Shown here: positions 10,766 to 20,151 of the stretch, piece after piece
Position numbering within the stretch: the first letter of the stretch is position 1
How the letters are laid out: each line of letters begins with the position of its first letter
NCBI RefSeq assembly: GCF_003385115.1
Contig: NZ_QUNI01000005.1
Coordinates: 128,446 to 192,445 of the forward strand
Reading direction: 5' to 3'
Length of the DNA: 64,000 bases
From: Flavobacterium aquicola
GTDB lineage: Bacteria; Bacteroidota; Bacteroidia; Flavobacteriales; Flavobacteriaceae
The notes under the pieces: generated by a model
Seen by the model: the letters and a program-made list of their open reading frames with translations, nothing else
What the model was told of the DNA's origin: nothing
Databases searched by the model: none
Translations under genes and position numbers: made by a program

Positions 10766-10864
10766 CACCAATACTTATTTAAACTAAATAAAAACAAATG
10801 TATGTAAAAATACAAAAGTTTGGCTTTTTATAGGTTTAAATTTTAACTCTGATTTGTATCAATA

Positions 10865-13039
10865 ATGATTTTTAAAAGGAAAAGTGGCTTAGTCTTTTTT
10901 GCAATTATATTGTCAATCCAATTTTTGTCGGCTCAAACTAAAATCGAAAAAGATACAATCAAAAAGGATGAACTCAATGAAGTTAAAGTAGTAGCCAAGT
11001 CCAGAGCAAAAATTGTAAGTGAAGAAGCCATAAAAATTGAGGTTTTGGATGTGAAAGAATTACAAAGTAGTTCGACTACATTAGGTGATGCTATTAATAG
11101 AATGTCGGGAATCAGAGTGCGTCAAGCCACTGGTTTAGGTTCGGCAAATAGTATTATAATCAACGGATTTACAGGTCGTGCAGTAAAATATTTTAAGGAT
11201 GATATTCCCTTGGATTATCTAGGTGAGTCATTTAATGTTTTGACTTTACCAACTACAATGCTTGATAGGGTAGAAGTGTATAAAGGAGTTCTACCAACGA
11301 ATTTAGGTGCAGATGCTTTAGGCGGAGCAGTGAATTTTGTAACACAGAAAAACAAAAAAGAGCATTTGGAATTGAGTTATGAATATGGTTCTTTCAACAC
11401 ACAGAGATTCACTTTTAATTCGTATTCGATAAGTAAAAACGAAAAATATTTTGCCGGAATGGATGGTTTTATAAATCATTCCGATAATGATTACTGGGTT
11501 GATGCCAAAGTGATTGATCCGGAAACCGGTACTTTATCTGAGAAAAATGTAAAGCGTTTTCATGATAAGTTTACCAATGGGTATGCCGAAATTTACGGAG
11601 GAATCAAAAATTTTTCATTCGCAGATGAATTGAAAATTGGAATTACTTTGACAAAAGTCAAAAAAGACCAACAACATGGGGCTTTAATGACTAATCCTTA
11701 TGGCGAGATTTATATAAAAGAAGCCGTAATTGCACCAACGCTTAATTACAGAAAAGCATTTCTTGATAATAGACTGATTTTTACCAATTTCAACACCTAT
11801 TCTTTGATAAACAGCCAAGTGATTGACAGTTGCGGTTGTGCTTACGATTGGTATGGAAACAAAACTTTGATTCCGGCACGGGAAGGGGAAGCAGATGCCA
11901 ATGGTTCATTGGCAAATATTGATTTTAGGAATTTCATCAACAGAACTTTTTTGAATTATACGATCAATACAACAAATTCAGTTTCGTTTAATCTTGTGTA
12001 TTCAGATCAGATTCGTGAAGGATCTGATCCTTATGGTCCGGTTTATTTTCATTCAGGCAGAGACATTTTATCGGTTCCGGCTATTTATAAAAAACTGGTT
12101 GCTTCCTTAGGTTGGGAAAGCAGGTATTTTAATGAAAAACTAACCAATAATTTTATTGTCAAAAACTATCATTTTGAAACCAGCGGAACCGATGGAGGCC
12201 GTTTGAGTTATACTGAAGAGACAATTAAAAATAAAGGAAAAAACTATGGTTTTGCAGACGCTTTGAAGTATAAAATCAATAAAAAATCCTTTATTAGAAC
12301 AGGAGTAGAAAGCGCTTATCGATTACCGGAACAAGGCGAAATCTATGGAGACGGACAATTTTTGTTATCCAATTTTAATTTGAAACCCGAAAAGAGTTTT
12401 AATCTCAATCTTGGTTATCGTTACGATGCAATAAATAAATACTATTTTGAAACGAACATTTTTTATCGAAAAACCGAAAACTTAATTATATTGGTTCCGG
12501 TTCTAATGCCTTTTTCTCAATATAATAATGTGAATAAAGTCAGAGGATATGGAGTGGAGCTTGATGGAGGATATCACTTTACCAATTGGCTGAACATCTC
12601 AGCAAATCTTACCTATCAAGATTTACGATTGTTCGGAATTACGGATCCAGCAGAAGTTTTCCTGAACGAAGCCCGATTAAGAAATACCCCTTTTCTATTT
12701 GGAAACATTTCGTTGAACTTCAATAAAAACAATGTTTTTAAGAGTGATGATACTTTCAAAGCTTATTATAATTATTCCTATACACACAATTATTATTTAG
12801 CCAATGTGCCAAAATCTTCTGAGTCGTCAAATATTTTTGATACTCCAAAGATTGATACAGATTTGGTTATTCCTACCCAACATTTGCATTCAGCAGGAAT
12901 TGTTTATTCCTTAAAAAAAGAAAAAATAAACTTTGGCTTCGAGGTCAGAAACATATTCGACGAAAAACTATTTGACAACTTTAAGGTACAAAAAGCAGGA
13001 AGAAGCTTTTACCTTAAAATCAGATATTTATTTAACTAA
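10865..13039 (+). CDS. TonB-dependent outer-membrane receptor
   Basis: This 724-residue receptor has a signal peptide (about residues 1-24, ending LSAQ), a short region with a possible TonB box (NEVKVVAKS near 39-47), a plug domain at about 50-165 and a C-terminal 22-strand-type barrel ending in the aromatic pattern FYLKIRYLFN. It lacks the carboxypeptidase-like extension of SusC proteins, so it resembles siderophore or metal receptors more than glycan ones. It is followed after 23 bp by a DUF4374 lipoprotein gene and faces an AraC regulator. Iron or siderophore uptake is likely; the substrate is not determined. Confidence 0.9.
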   Translation: MIFKRKSGLVFFAIILSIQFLSAQTKIEKDTIKKDELNEVKVVAKSRAKIVSEEAIKIEVLDVKELQSSSTTLGDAINRMSGIRVRQATGLGSANSIIINGFTGRAVKYFKDDIPLDYLGESFNVLTLPTTMLDRVEVYKGVLPTNLGADALGGAVNFVTQKNKKEHLELSYEYGSFNTQRFTFNSYSISKNEKYFAGMDGFINHSDNDYWVDAKVIDPETGTLSEKNVKRFHDKFTNGYAEIYGGIKNFSFADELKIGITLTKVKKDQQHGALMTNPYGEIYIKEAVIAPTLNYRKAFLDNRLIFTNFNTYSLINSQVIDSCGCAYDWYGNKTLIPAREGEADANGSLANIDFRNFINRTFLNYTINTTNSVSFNLVYSDQIREGSDPYGPVYFHSGRDILSVPAIYKKLVASLGWESRYFNEKLTNNFIVKNYHFETSGTDGGRLSYTEETIKNKGKNYGFADALKYKINKKSFIRTGVESAYRLPEQGEIYGDGQFLLSNFNLKPEKSFNLNLGYRYDAINKYYFETNIFYRKTENLIILVPVLMPFSQYNNVNKVRGYGVELDGGYHFTNWLNISANLTYQDLRLFGITDPAEVFLNEARLRNTPFLFGNISLNFNKNNVFKSDDTFKAYYNYSYTHNYYLANVPKSSESSNIFDTPKIDTDLVIPTQHLHSAGIVYSLKKEKINFGFEVRNIFDEKLFDNFKVQKAGRSFYLKIRYLFN

Positions 13040-13062
13040 AATTCATTATTAAAAAACAAATT

Positions 13063-14292
13063 ATGTATCAAAATTTTCAAAAAGCATTAGTTGTATTAGG
13101 TCTTGCAACTACTTTATTTACGACATCCTGCTCAGACGATAACAATGATCCTGAAACACCAGCAACAGTAGCTGAAAATTATGTCGTTATGTCAGGAGAA
13201 TCTAAAAATCCATTTTCAGGATATATTACTTCTTTCGGAGGGACTTTGCCTTCAGGTCAGATTTCCAATATTAAAACTTCTTCGAAACAAGTTTTGGGTA
13301 GTTTAGGAATGCGATCTATTGGAAAATATTTTTATAAAATGGCTAATTTTCAATATGAAACCGGAGTTCAAAAATTTAGTATTACGGCTTCGGGAGAAAT
13401 AAAAGACGAAGGTTTTATTGCTTGCGGAAAAGCTATTTTAGGTTCTGCTCAATATACTGTTGTCAATGAAACTACAGGATTTTATTTTGATGGTGACAGA
13501 GGATTACTGAAAATCCAAAAATTTAATCCTTCAACAATGCAAAGAACAGGGGAGATTGATTTGAGTACGCAATTAGCCAATAATGCTATCGAATACATAT
13601 CTGTTGGGCAAAATTGTTTGATGGTAAAGGAAGGAAAACTTTTTGCAAACATTCATTACGGAAAATCGGCTTCAAAAGGATTTTTGGATGCTGTTGATGA
13701 CAAAATTCGTTTTGCTGTAATTGATATTGCTACAGCAACTTTTGAAAAAGTAACTACTTTCACGACAGGAACTCCGCAACAAGTATGCTGGTTTACTGAT
13801 AATTCAATGTGGGATTTGGGTGATGATGGCGCTTTGTATTTCTGTACTTTAGGAAAAGTAGCTGGTGGAGCATCAAAAATTTTGCGAATCAAAGCTGGTG
13901 CTACAGATATTGATACCACTTGGAAATTAGAAATGGATGATTATAAACTGAATGGTTGTTTTGTAAATGTAATTGCCAAAGGAGGAAAAATCTATACCCG
14001 AATTCCAACAGAAAGTTTAAAATCAGATTTCTCTAATCTGTATGGTGATATTTGGAGTCCAACAGTTATTGATATCAATACTAAAGTTGCCACAACTATT
14101 TCTGGAATTCCGGTTTGTGAATTTAAAGGAAATGAAGAGGCAATGGTAGAAGTGGATGGTAAAATACATTTCCTAATTTCAAATACTAGTTTAGGAACTA
14201 ATGGAGTTTACAAAGTAGAAGGGACAACAGGAACACAATTGTTTAATCTTACCCAAGGTGGAAGAATCGTTGGTTTTGGAAAATCTAAATAA
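13063..14292 (+). CDS. DUF4374-like lipoprotein
   Basis: The 409-residue product starts with a lipoprotein signal (TTSC, cysteine near residue 23) followed by an Asp-rich tail of the kind that directs Bacteroidota lipoproteins to the cell surface. The rest is beta-rich with repeated GK/GG turns, suggesting a propeller, and resembles DUF4374 proteins found beside TonB-dependent receptors. It probably acts with the upstream receptor at the cell surface. Ligand unknown. Confidence 0.75.
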   Translation: MYQNFQKALVVLGLATTLFTTSCSDDNNDPETPATVAENYVVMSGESKNPFSGYITSFGGTLPSGQISNIKTSSKQVLGSLGMRSIGKYFYKMANFQYETGVQKFSITASGEIKDEGFIACGKAILGSAQYTVVNETTGFYFDGDRGLLKIQKFNPSTMQRTGEIDLSTQLANNAIEYISVGQNCLMVKEGKLFANIHYGKSASKGFLDAVDDKIRFAVIDIATATFEKVTTFTTGTPQQVCWFTDNSMWDLGDDGALYFCTLGKVAGGASKILRIKAGATDIDTTWKLEMDDYKLNGCFVNVIAKGGKIYTRIPTESLKSDFSNLYGDIWSPTVIDINTKVATTISGIPVCEFKGNEEAMVEVDGKIHFLISNTSLGTNGVYKVEGTTGTQLFNLTQGGRIVGFGKSK

Positions 14293-14299
14293 GAAATCT

Positions 14300-14701
14300 A
14301 TGAACACAATAACAAAAATTACTTTTTGCTGGTTGCTAATCGTAGTCGCATTGGCCTATCACGTACAATATGAAATGTCGGGATTGTTTTTTGGTAAAGA
14401 CATAAAATCTCCTGAAGCTACAGGTGAAATGCCTTATTTTCTGCACTATTTTAATATAGCTGTTACTATAATTCCGTTATTTTTTGCTTTACTGACACCG
14501 TTTGTAAACCACAAAATCTTTGTAATGGTTTCACTCGTTTATGCAGTTTTATATTTATTGTTAAATGCATTTCACGTTATAGCCACAGCTATGGAAGATA
14601 TTTTTAATTTATCACAAATGACTCTGCTGACTTTTGTTGCTGTAACTAATATCCTTTTGGTGCTCTCAATTAACAAATGGAGGAAAGAACAGATGATTTA
14701 A
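14300..14701 (+). CDS. Small membrane protein of the receptor locus
   Basis: The 133-residue protein has about four predicted membrane helices (near residues 5-22, 44-63, 69-90 and 103-122) and no recognised motif. I chose the ATG at 14300, 7 bp after the DUF4374 stop; an upstream in-frame start at 14258 would overlap that gene by 35 bp. It probably forms an operon with the receptor and lipoprotein. Function unknown. Confidence 0.65.
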   Translation: MNTITKITFCWLLIVVALAYHVQYEMSGLFFGKDIKSPEATGEMPYFLHYFNIAVTIIPLFFALLTPFVNHKIFVMVSLVYAVLYLLLNAFHVIATAMEDIFNLSQMTLLTFVAVTNILLVLSINKWRKEQMI

Positions 14702-14736
14702 AGTGATTGAATTTTAATTATAAAATACATAAAATG

Positions 14737-14765
14737 AAAAAAGAGCCAATTGGCTCTTTTTTATG
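14737..14765 (+). terminator. Terminator after the TonB-receptor operon
   Basis: A perfect 26-bp palindrome (14737-14762) with core AGAGCCAATTGGCTCT and flanking A- and T-runs ends the receptor operon. Confidence 0.85.
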
Positions 14766-14775
14766 CTTGTTTTTA

Positions 14776-14956
14776 AAGGAACAAATAGCTTTATAATCCT
14801 TGGCTCTTGTTTAAGGGTGACTCTTAGCTTTCCCTGAGGCTTGTTTTATAAGGGAACAATAGCTTTATAAACCCTATGCTCTGTTTTTTTTGTGGGTAAA
14901 ACTTAGCTTCGCCCGAGCTTTGTTTTGTGGGGACAAATTAGCTTTATAAAAACCCC
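14776..14956. repeat. Five tandem TAGCTT stem-loops
   Basis: Within the 388-bp gap before the GNAT gene, five short stems each enclose a loop with TAGCTT. They lie at 14776-14801 (AAGGA/TCCTT), 14814-14835 (AGGG/CCCT), 14851-14875 (AGGG/CCCT), 14894-14914 (GGG/CCC plus a G-U pair) and 14929-14956 (GGGG/CCCC). The TAGC motifs start at 14786, 14825, 14860, 14904 and 14939. T-rich TTGTTTT linkers separate the units. I see no gene in the rest of the gap (14957-15089). Confidence 0.6.
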
Positions 14957-15089
14957 TTTTCTATTTTTTACATTACAAATATCTATCATAAAAATCGTTC
15001 CTGCAATACCCACTTTTAGTGATTTTTAATAAATTTTATTCAATTTTTTTTTCTTTATTTTTGTTGTTCAATTCTTAAATTCTATTCAA

Positions 15090-15527
15090 TTGAGACTCTC
15101 GGAACTTACTACTGTAGCGGAAATGCTGGCGCAAATTGAAACAATGAAACATTTGTATCCAAAAATGACTTTAGAAAAATACGAATTCCATTTAAAGGAA
15201 ATGGTTCCGCATAATTATAAGCAGGTGGCCGTTTTTGATGGTGAAGTTTGCGTAGGTTTATCTGGTTTTTGGACAGCAGTCAAACTTTGGACAGGGAAGT
15301 ATATTGAAATAGATAATTTTATTGTTCATTCTGATTACAGATCCAAAGGAATTGGAAAGATGATGACCGATTATATTGATACTAAAGCTAAGGCCGAAGG
15401 CTGTAACGCTGTTGTATTGGATGCTTTCACGGGTAATTTTATTGCGCATCGTTTTTATTACAATCAAGGGTTTGAGCCAAGAGGCTTTCATTTTGTAAAA
15501 ATGTTAAACGAAGAGGGATTGACATAG
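15090..15527 (+). CDS. GNAT-family N-acetyltransferase
   Basis: This 145-residue protein carries the acetyl-CoA binding motif RSKGIGKMM (near residues 87-95) of the GNAT fold, preceded by the strand YIEIDNFIVHSDY. The start appears to be TTG at 15090; the first ATG (15123) would remove an N-terminal stretch that looks conserved (LRELTTVAEM-like). A TATTTTTG -7-like element is at 15056-15063. The acceptor substrate is unknown. Confidence 0.85.
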   Translation: MRLSELTTVAEMLAQIETMKHLYPKMTLEKYEFHLKEMVPHNYKQVAVFDGEVCVGLSGFWTAVKLWTGKYIEIDNFIVHSDYRSKGIGKMMTDYIDTKAKAEGCNAVVLDAFTGNFIAHRFYYNQGFEPRGFHFVKMLNEEGLT

Positions 15528-15660
15528 GATAAAATGCATTTTGTTTATTGAAAAAGTTTATATTTATATTTTATTTTTTAGTAACTTTTTAACAAGGTTA
15601 GCGTATAATAGTAGAAATTGTTTTACAACATCTATAAACTAAGATTAAATAATATACAAA

Positions 15661-16335
15661 ATGGCAAAAGAAAGTTTTAATTGGAAAAGTCTTTTTATTA
15701 ATGAAGAAACTGAATCACCATCAGAAACAAATACACCGCAGACTCCAATAACTCCACAACCTAGCGAGGTTACCAAATTTCCTAACCATGCCACTCAGCC
15801 AATCTCTTCGGAATCTTTATCCAACCCATTTTTAAAAGAAATTTTTGAAGTATATGATAAAGGATTTGAATCTTTAAATGCTTCGGGTTTTGATTTTTTT
15901 GAATTGTATAAATCTGTTGTAGCTGTTGGGATTTCAAACCCTCAGAGTTATCAGATGGCTTTCACAATGGGAAAAACAATTCAGCCAGATTTGAGCAAAC
16001 AATTTCTTCTTGAAAAAGCAAATTTTTATATTACTGAAATTGAAAAAGTCTATTCTAAATACGACACTATTGGAAAAACAAAAAAAACGGATTTAGAAAA
16101 TAATCTGACGAAAGAAAAATATAATCTTTCCAAAAGCATTGAAGAATTGAATACCAAGATTCTTCAGCTTCAAAATGAATTGGAAACTAAAAAAGCAGAA
16201 TTTCAAAAAATAGATTCTGGTAATATAGAACAATTTTCGGAAATAAAATTAAAGATGGAAGCTAACGATTTAGCCAAACATAAAATCATCGATTCAATCA
16301 ACACAGTAGTAACAGGAATTAATCAATATCTATAA
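15661..16335 (+). CDS. Uncharacterised coiled-coil protein, first gene of the SBP-OmpA transporter cluster
   Basis: I do not recognise this 224-residue protein. The first 60 residues are Ser/Thr/Pro/Gln-rich and probably disordered. A helical domain follows (about 62-130), then a heptad-rich coiled coil (about 135-205). There is no signal peptide or membrane helix, so it is probably cytoplasmic. It lies 3 bp upstream of the next membrane coiled-coil gene, so the two are likely co-translated and may form a complex. Confidence 0.6.
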   Translation: MAKESFNWKSLFINEETESPSETNTPQTPITPQPSEVTKFPNHATQPISSESLSNPFLKEIFEVYDKGFESLNASGFDFFELYKSVVAVGISNPQSYQMAFTMGKTIQPDLSKQFLLEKANFYITEIEKVYSKYDTIGKTKKTDLENNLTKEKYNLSKSIEELNTKILQLQNELETKKAEFQKIDSGNIEQFSEIKLKMEANDLAKHKIIDSINTVVTGINQYL

Positions 16336-16338
16336 TTA

Positions 16339-17460
16339 ATGGACAAATTCGAACAAGAGAAGAGTGCACTATTATCACTTCCAATATTAAAACATTTTGA
16401 CGAATCAAAAGGTGAAATAGCCTTAAAATCCGGAACCTTAAAAAAAGGAGAACAAACTTTATTTTGGGGTTTGGCTTTGGGTTTATTGGGTGTTGGAGGA
16501 TATTTAACTTGGACATATATTATTCCACCGCTTTTTACAATGCTGGGTCAGGCAATTGCTTTATCGGCGACCGGTGTTTTTTTGGTTTTTTTAGTAATGA
16601 TGTTTCCTGTTATTATGAAAGGATTGAGATTTGCTACCAAAAATCTTCACAAAGCATTAATTCAAAGCAATCCTTTTAATGAATTGGAAGAACAAAAACA
16701 AAAAATGGTAAAAAACCGTGAAGTTTTTAAGAACACTAAAGCTAAGTTGAAAGGTCTTAAAAATGAAATGGAAATTGAAGCCAGCAAATCTGAAAAAGAG
16801 GCCAAAGGTTTTCAGGAAGATGTTTTAAGTTTAAAGCGCCAATGCGAAAAACTGAAATCGGCAATGGATGAAATGGTTAGGTTGAACGGAGCTGGTGCCA
16901 AAGATACTGATGAGTATGTAGCGCTTCAAAGTGAGCTGGCCAGAAAACTAAGTGATTCCCAAAGGATTTCTACACAATATGAGCAAAGCAAAAATTTCAT
17001 TCAAAAGTATGGGGTTCGTGCCAATGTTTTAGGAAAAATGGACAGAAAATTGACGTTGGCCGGAACAGCAATTGACATAAAAATTGCCGATTTTGACGCT
17101 ACAGTTACGATGCTTCAAAAAGAATACGAGTTTGCCAGAAATGCTAAAGAAGCAACAGAAAGTGCCAAAAGTGCGATGATGTTCACCAAAGATTGGGAAC
17201 TGGAATATGCACTGGAGGTAGTAACTTCGACAATTGCACTGGATATTGCCAGAACTTCTGAAAACCTGATTGATATTGATTCTCTTACTTCTAAATATTC
17301 TGTAGATAATGATGAGTTGTATTCCAGATTAGATTCATTGGCAGATGAAATTAAAACGGGAGACAACACCATTCCTGATTCAACAAAATATTCGAGTCCA
17401 AATTATAAAATGACCAAAGAAGACAAACTGTCAAGTGGTGGTTTTGGAGATATTTTTTAA
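16339..17460 (+). CDS. Membrane-anchored coiled-coil protein of the SBP-OmpA cluster
   Basis: This 373-residue protein has two hydrophobic helices (about residues 41-60 and 72-94) followed by a long charged coiled coil (about 110-245) and a helical C-terminal part with a polar tail. The layout recalls PspA- or XpaC-like envelope proteins, but I see no diagnostic motif and do not assign it. The coiled-coil part is likely cytoplasmic. It is packed between the first cluster gene (3 bp) and the binding-protein gene (26 bp). Confidence 0.6.
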   Translation: MDKFEQEKSALLSLPILKHFDESKGEIALKSGTLKKGEQTLFWGLALGLLGVGGYLTWTYIIPPLFTMLGQAIALSATGVFLVFLVMMFPVIMKGLRFATKNLHKALIQSNPFNELEEQKQKMVKNREVFKNTKAKLKGLKNEMEIEASKSEKEAKGFQEDVLSLKRQCEKLKSAMDEMVRLNGAGAKDTDEYVALQSELARKLSDSQRISTQYEQSKNFIQKYGVRANVLGKMDRKLTLAGTAIDIKIADFDATVTMLQKEYEFARNAKEATESAKSAMMFTKDWELEYALEVVTSTIALDIARTSENLIDIDSLTSKYSVDNDELYSRLDSLADEIKTGDNTIPDSTKYSSPNYKMTKEDKLSSGGFGDIF

Positions 17461-17486
17461 TAAATAATTTAAATTTTAAAAATAAA

Positions 17487-19301
17487 ATGGGAAAAATTTT
17501 AAGAACGGAAAAGCTAACCACTTTTTCAGAATTATTGATTGTTATTATTGCAATAGGAGGAATTTTAGGAGCAGTATATTATATTTCTCCTGGAATCAAA
17601 ACTGCTATTTCAAAACAATTGAATGGAATGGAATTGAATGGAACAGATGTAAATAATGTTACCAATGCCGAAAAAATTGCACTTCCTACTACTGACATCT
17701 CTTCTGAAGTAAGCAGTAAACCTTTAGTAAGAATTGGAGGATATGCATGGAATGCTCAGTCAGGAATCATTGTTTCTAATGGAGGACCAAAAACAACAAA
17801 AGGATCCCTGATGGAAAAAAACGGAGTTAATCTTGAAATTGTACGTCAGGACTGGCTTTCGGAATTGCGTAATATGCAAATGAAATTCATCGAAGAATTC
17901 GATAAAGGAGAAGCTTTCCCTTCATCTGATAAAAGTGTTTTTGCAGTTATGATTATGGGTGACGGAGCGCCTTTTTATATTAGTTCTGTTCAAAAATCAT
18001 TAGACGAGAAATACGGAAAAGACAAATATCATTTACAGGTTATGGGTGTAGTTGGTATGAGTTATGGTGAAGACAAATTAATAGGACCACCAAGCTGGAA
18101 ATCTGATCCAAAATCTATGAAAGGGTCTGTTATTTCGGCTGTTCTTGGAGATGGTGACTGGGTTACAACCGTAAATTATTGTTTTGCAAATGGATTAAAA
18201 GTAAATCCTGATCCAACAACGTATGATGCTGAAGCAGTAAATATTTACCCTTCAGAAAATGACGATTATATCAAATCGGCTGAGGAATTGATTAAATCCC
18301 AAACAACAGGATGGACTGTTACTTTGAAAGAAGTGGTAAACGGAAAATTAACCGGAAAATCGGTTAACAGAAAAATTGATGGTTGTGCAACCTGGACGCC
18401 TGGAGATAAAACGGTTTTTGATAAACTTTCTGGTTTTGTTGATATCGTTTCTACGAAAGAGTTCAATAATCAAATGCCAACAGCACTTATTGGTGTGAAA
18501 GAATGGGCTGTAAAAAATCCTGATATTGTTTCCAATATTTTGAAATCGGCTTTGACAGCTTCTAATCAAATGAAAAATTATGAAGACTGGAAGGTAAGAG
18601 CTTCTCAGGCAGTTAGTGATACTTATAAAATGGAAACTCCAGAATATTGGTATAAAATGTTTAAAGGACAGCAAGGAACAAAAGGCGGATTGACCTATAA
18701 TATGGGAGGATCAAAAGTGTTTAATTATGCTGATGCGATGCAGTATTTTGGAATGTCAGACGGTGTAAACAGATATAAATCAGTTTATAATCAAGTTTCT
18801 GGATATTTAACAGAATTGAATCCGTTTGGATTTAATGAAAATGTAGGCGCTGTTGTTCCTTACGATCAGGCAGTAAATTTATTTTTCCTTAAAAACATTA
18901 ACGATATCGAATCGACTTCTGCAGATAAAGCAGATTATTCCATACAAGCTACAGAGGTTATGGCTTCAGGCGAATGGAAAATCAATTTTAGTTCAGGAAG
19001 CGCTTCAGTTCAAAGCAGTTCAAATAAAGATTTAGAGAAAATTTACAATCTTTTGGTACAGGCAGAAAACAGCAAATTAACGGTTGTTGGGCATACTGAT
19101 AATGTTGGAAACAGTGATGCGAATTTAGCGTTATCAAAAAGCAGAGCGCAAGCTGTTGTAGATTATCTGAAACAAAAAGGTATTCCGGAAAACCGTTTCC
19201 AACTGATTGATGGTAAAGGTCAAAATGAGCCAGTTGCTGACAATGGTACAGAATCTGGTAAATCGAAAAACCGTAGAGTTGTAATTACGTTCTTGAAATA
19301 A
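17487..19301 (+). CDS. Periplasmic substrate-binding domain fused to OmpA-type peptidoglycan-binding domain
   Basis: The 604-residue product has an N-terminal membrane anchor (about residues 12-36), a periplasmic binding domain resembling NMT1/SsuA-type solute binders (about 75-450) and a C-terminal OmpA-like domain (about 490-604). The OmpA part carries VVGHTDNVGNSDANLALSKS and SKNRRVVITF, the usual diaminopimelate-contact region. It probably couples an ABC importer to the cell wall, being held by membrane and peptidoglycan at once. Permease and ATPase genes follow. The fusion is unusual, since ordinary binding proteins are free or lipidated. Ligand unknown. Confidence 0.8.
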   Translation: MGKILRTEKLTTFSELLIVIIAIGGILGAVYYISPGIKTAISKQLNGMELNGTDVNNVTNAEKIALPTTDISSEVSSKPLVRIGGYAWNAQSGIIVSNGGPKTTKGSLMEKNGVNLEIVRQDWLSELRNMQMKFIEEFDKGEAFPSSDKSVFAVMIMGDGAPFYISSVQKSLDEKYGKDKYHLQVMGVVGMSYGEDKLIGPPSWKSDPKSMKGSVISAVLGDGDWVTTVNYCFANGLKVNPDPTTYDAEAVNIYPSENDDYIKSAEELIKSQTTGWTVTLKEVVNGKLTGKSVNRKIDGCATWTPGDKTVFDKLSGFVDIVSTKEFNNQMPTALIGVKEWAVKNPDIVSNILKSALTASNQMKNYEDWKVRASQAVSDTYKMETPEYWYKMFKGQQGTKGGLTYNMGGSKVFNYADAMQYFGMSDGVNRYKSVYNQVSGYLTELNPFGFNENVGAVVPYDQAVNLFFLKNINDIESTSADKADYSIQATEVMASGEWKINFSSGSASVQSSSNKDLEKIYNLLVQAENSKLTVVGHTDNVGNSDANLALSKSRAQAVVDYLKQKGIPENRFQLIDGKGQNEPVADNGTESGKSKNRRVVITFLK

Positions 19302-19317
19302 ACTTTTCCATAATAGC

Positions 19318-19361
19318 AAAGACACAGGAATTCATTAATGGAAAACTGTGTCTTTGTTTTT
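19318..19361 (+). terminator. Terminator-like hairpin between the binding-protein and permease genes
   Basis: AAAGACACAG at 19318-19327 pairs perfectly with CTGTGTCTTT at 19346-19355, followed by GTTTTTT. It lies inside what otherwise looks like one operon and may give partial termination, so binding protein is made in excess over permease. Confidence 0.7.
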
Positions 19362-19374
19362 TAAAATATTTTTT

Positions 19375-20145
19375 ATGATAAAAATTTTTACCCCTTTTGA
19401 GAAATTATCAAAAAGCCACAAAACGTTTATTTTATTGGGCTGGCTGTTTCTTTTGATTGTAATTTGGTTTGTTGGAACTTCTGGGACAAAACATCTTTTT
19501 CCTTCGCCAAGTCAGGTTTTGACCGGTTTCACGGATTTGTATAATGAAGGTCTGGTAGTACATATTTTCAATTCTTTGCAATTGTGTTTTATCTCGATTT
19601 TTTTGGCTACAGTAATTTCATTGATGTTTGCTTATACATGGCCAATTCCGGCTTTAAAATCTATTTCGGAATTTGTGACTAAATTTCGTTTTTTGCCTTT
19701 TACGGGATTGTCATTTTATATCACGATGGTAATCCACGAAGCAAGAACAATGCAGGTCTGGATTTTGGTGATATTCCTGACCACTTTTCTGACTACCTCT
19801 TTAATTGCGGTTATCAAAGATATTCCTCAGGAAGAATTTGATCACGCCAAAACTTTAAAATGCAGTCGATTGGAAGTGCTTTGGCAGGTTATTATTTTGG
19901 GAAGACTGGATTATGTTATGGATGTAATCAGACAAAATCTGGCAATCACATGGATGATGCTTGTTACAGTAGAATCAATAGTTGTGGCATCAGGCGGATT
20001 AGGATTTTTAATAAAAAACTCCGATAAGTTTATGAACACAGGACGAATAATAGCACTTCAAATTATTATTTTATTAATTGGTTTGGGGCTTGACGCCGGC
20101 ATAAATTTTTTAAGAAAAACAATATTTAGATATTCAAAAATATAA
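19375..20145 (+). CDS. ABC transporter permease (NitT/TauT-like)
   Basis: This 256-residue permease has about six membrane helices and the EAA-type coupling loop EEFDHAKTLKCSRLEVLWQV near residues 149-168, as in nitrate/taurine-type importers. I chose the ATG at 19375; a GTG at 19348 in the same frame lies inside the preceding hairpin. The ATPase gene follows after 6 bp. It is the membrane channel of the binding-protein/OmpA system. Confidence 0.85.
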   Translation: MIKIFTPFEKLSKSHKTFILLGWLFLLIVIWFVGTSGTKHLFPSPSQVLTGFTDLYNEGLVVHIFNSLQLCFISIFLATVISLMFAYTWPIPALKSISEFVTKFRFLPFTGLSFYITMVIHEARTMQVWILVIFLTTFLTTSLIAVIKDIPQEEFDHAKTLKCSRLEVLWQVIILGRLDYVMDVIRQNLAITWMMLVTVESIVVASGGLGFLIKNSDKFMNTGRIIALQIIILLIGLGLDAGINFLRKTIFRYSKI

Positions 20146-20151
20146 ATTCAG

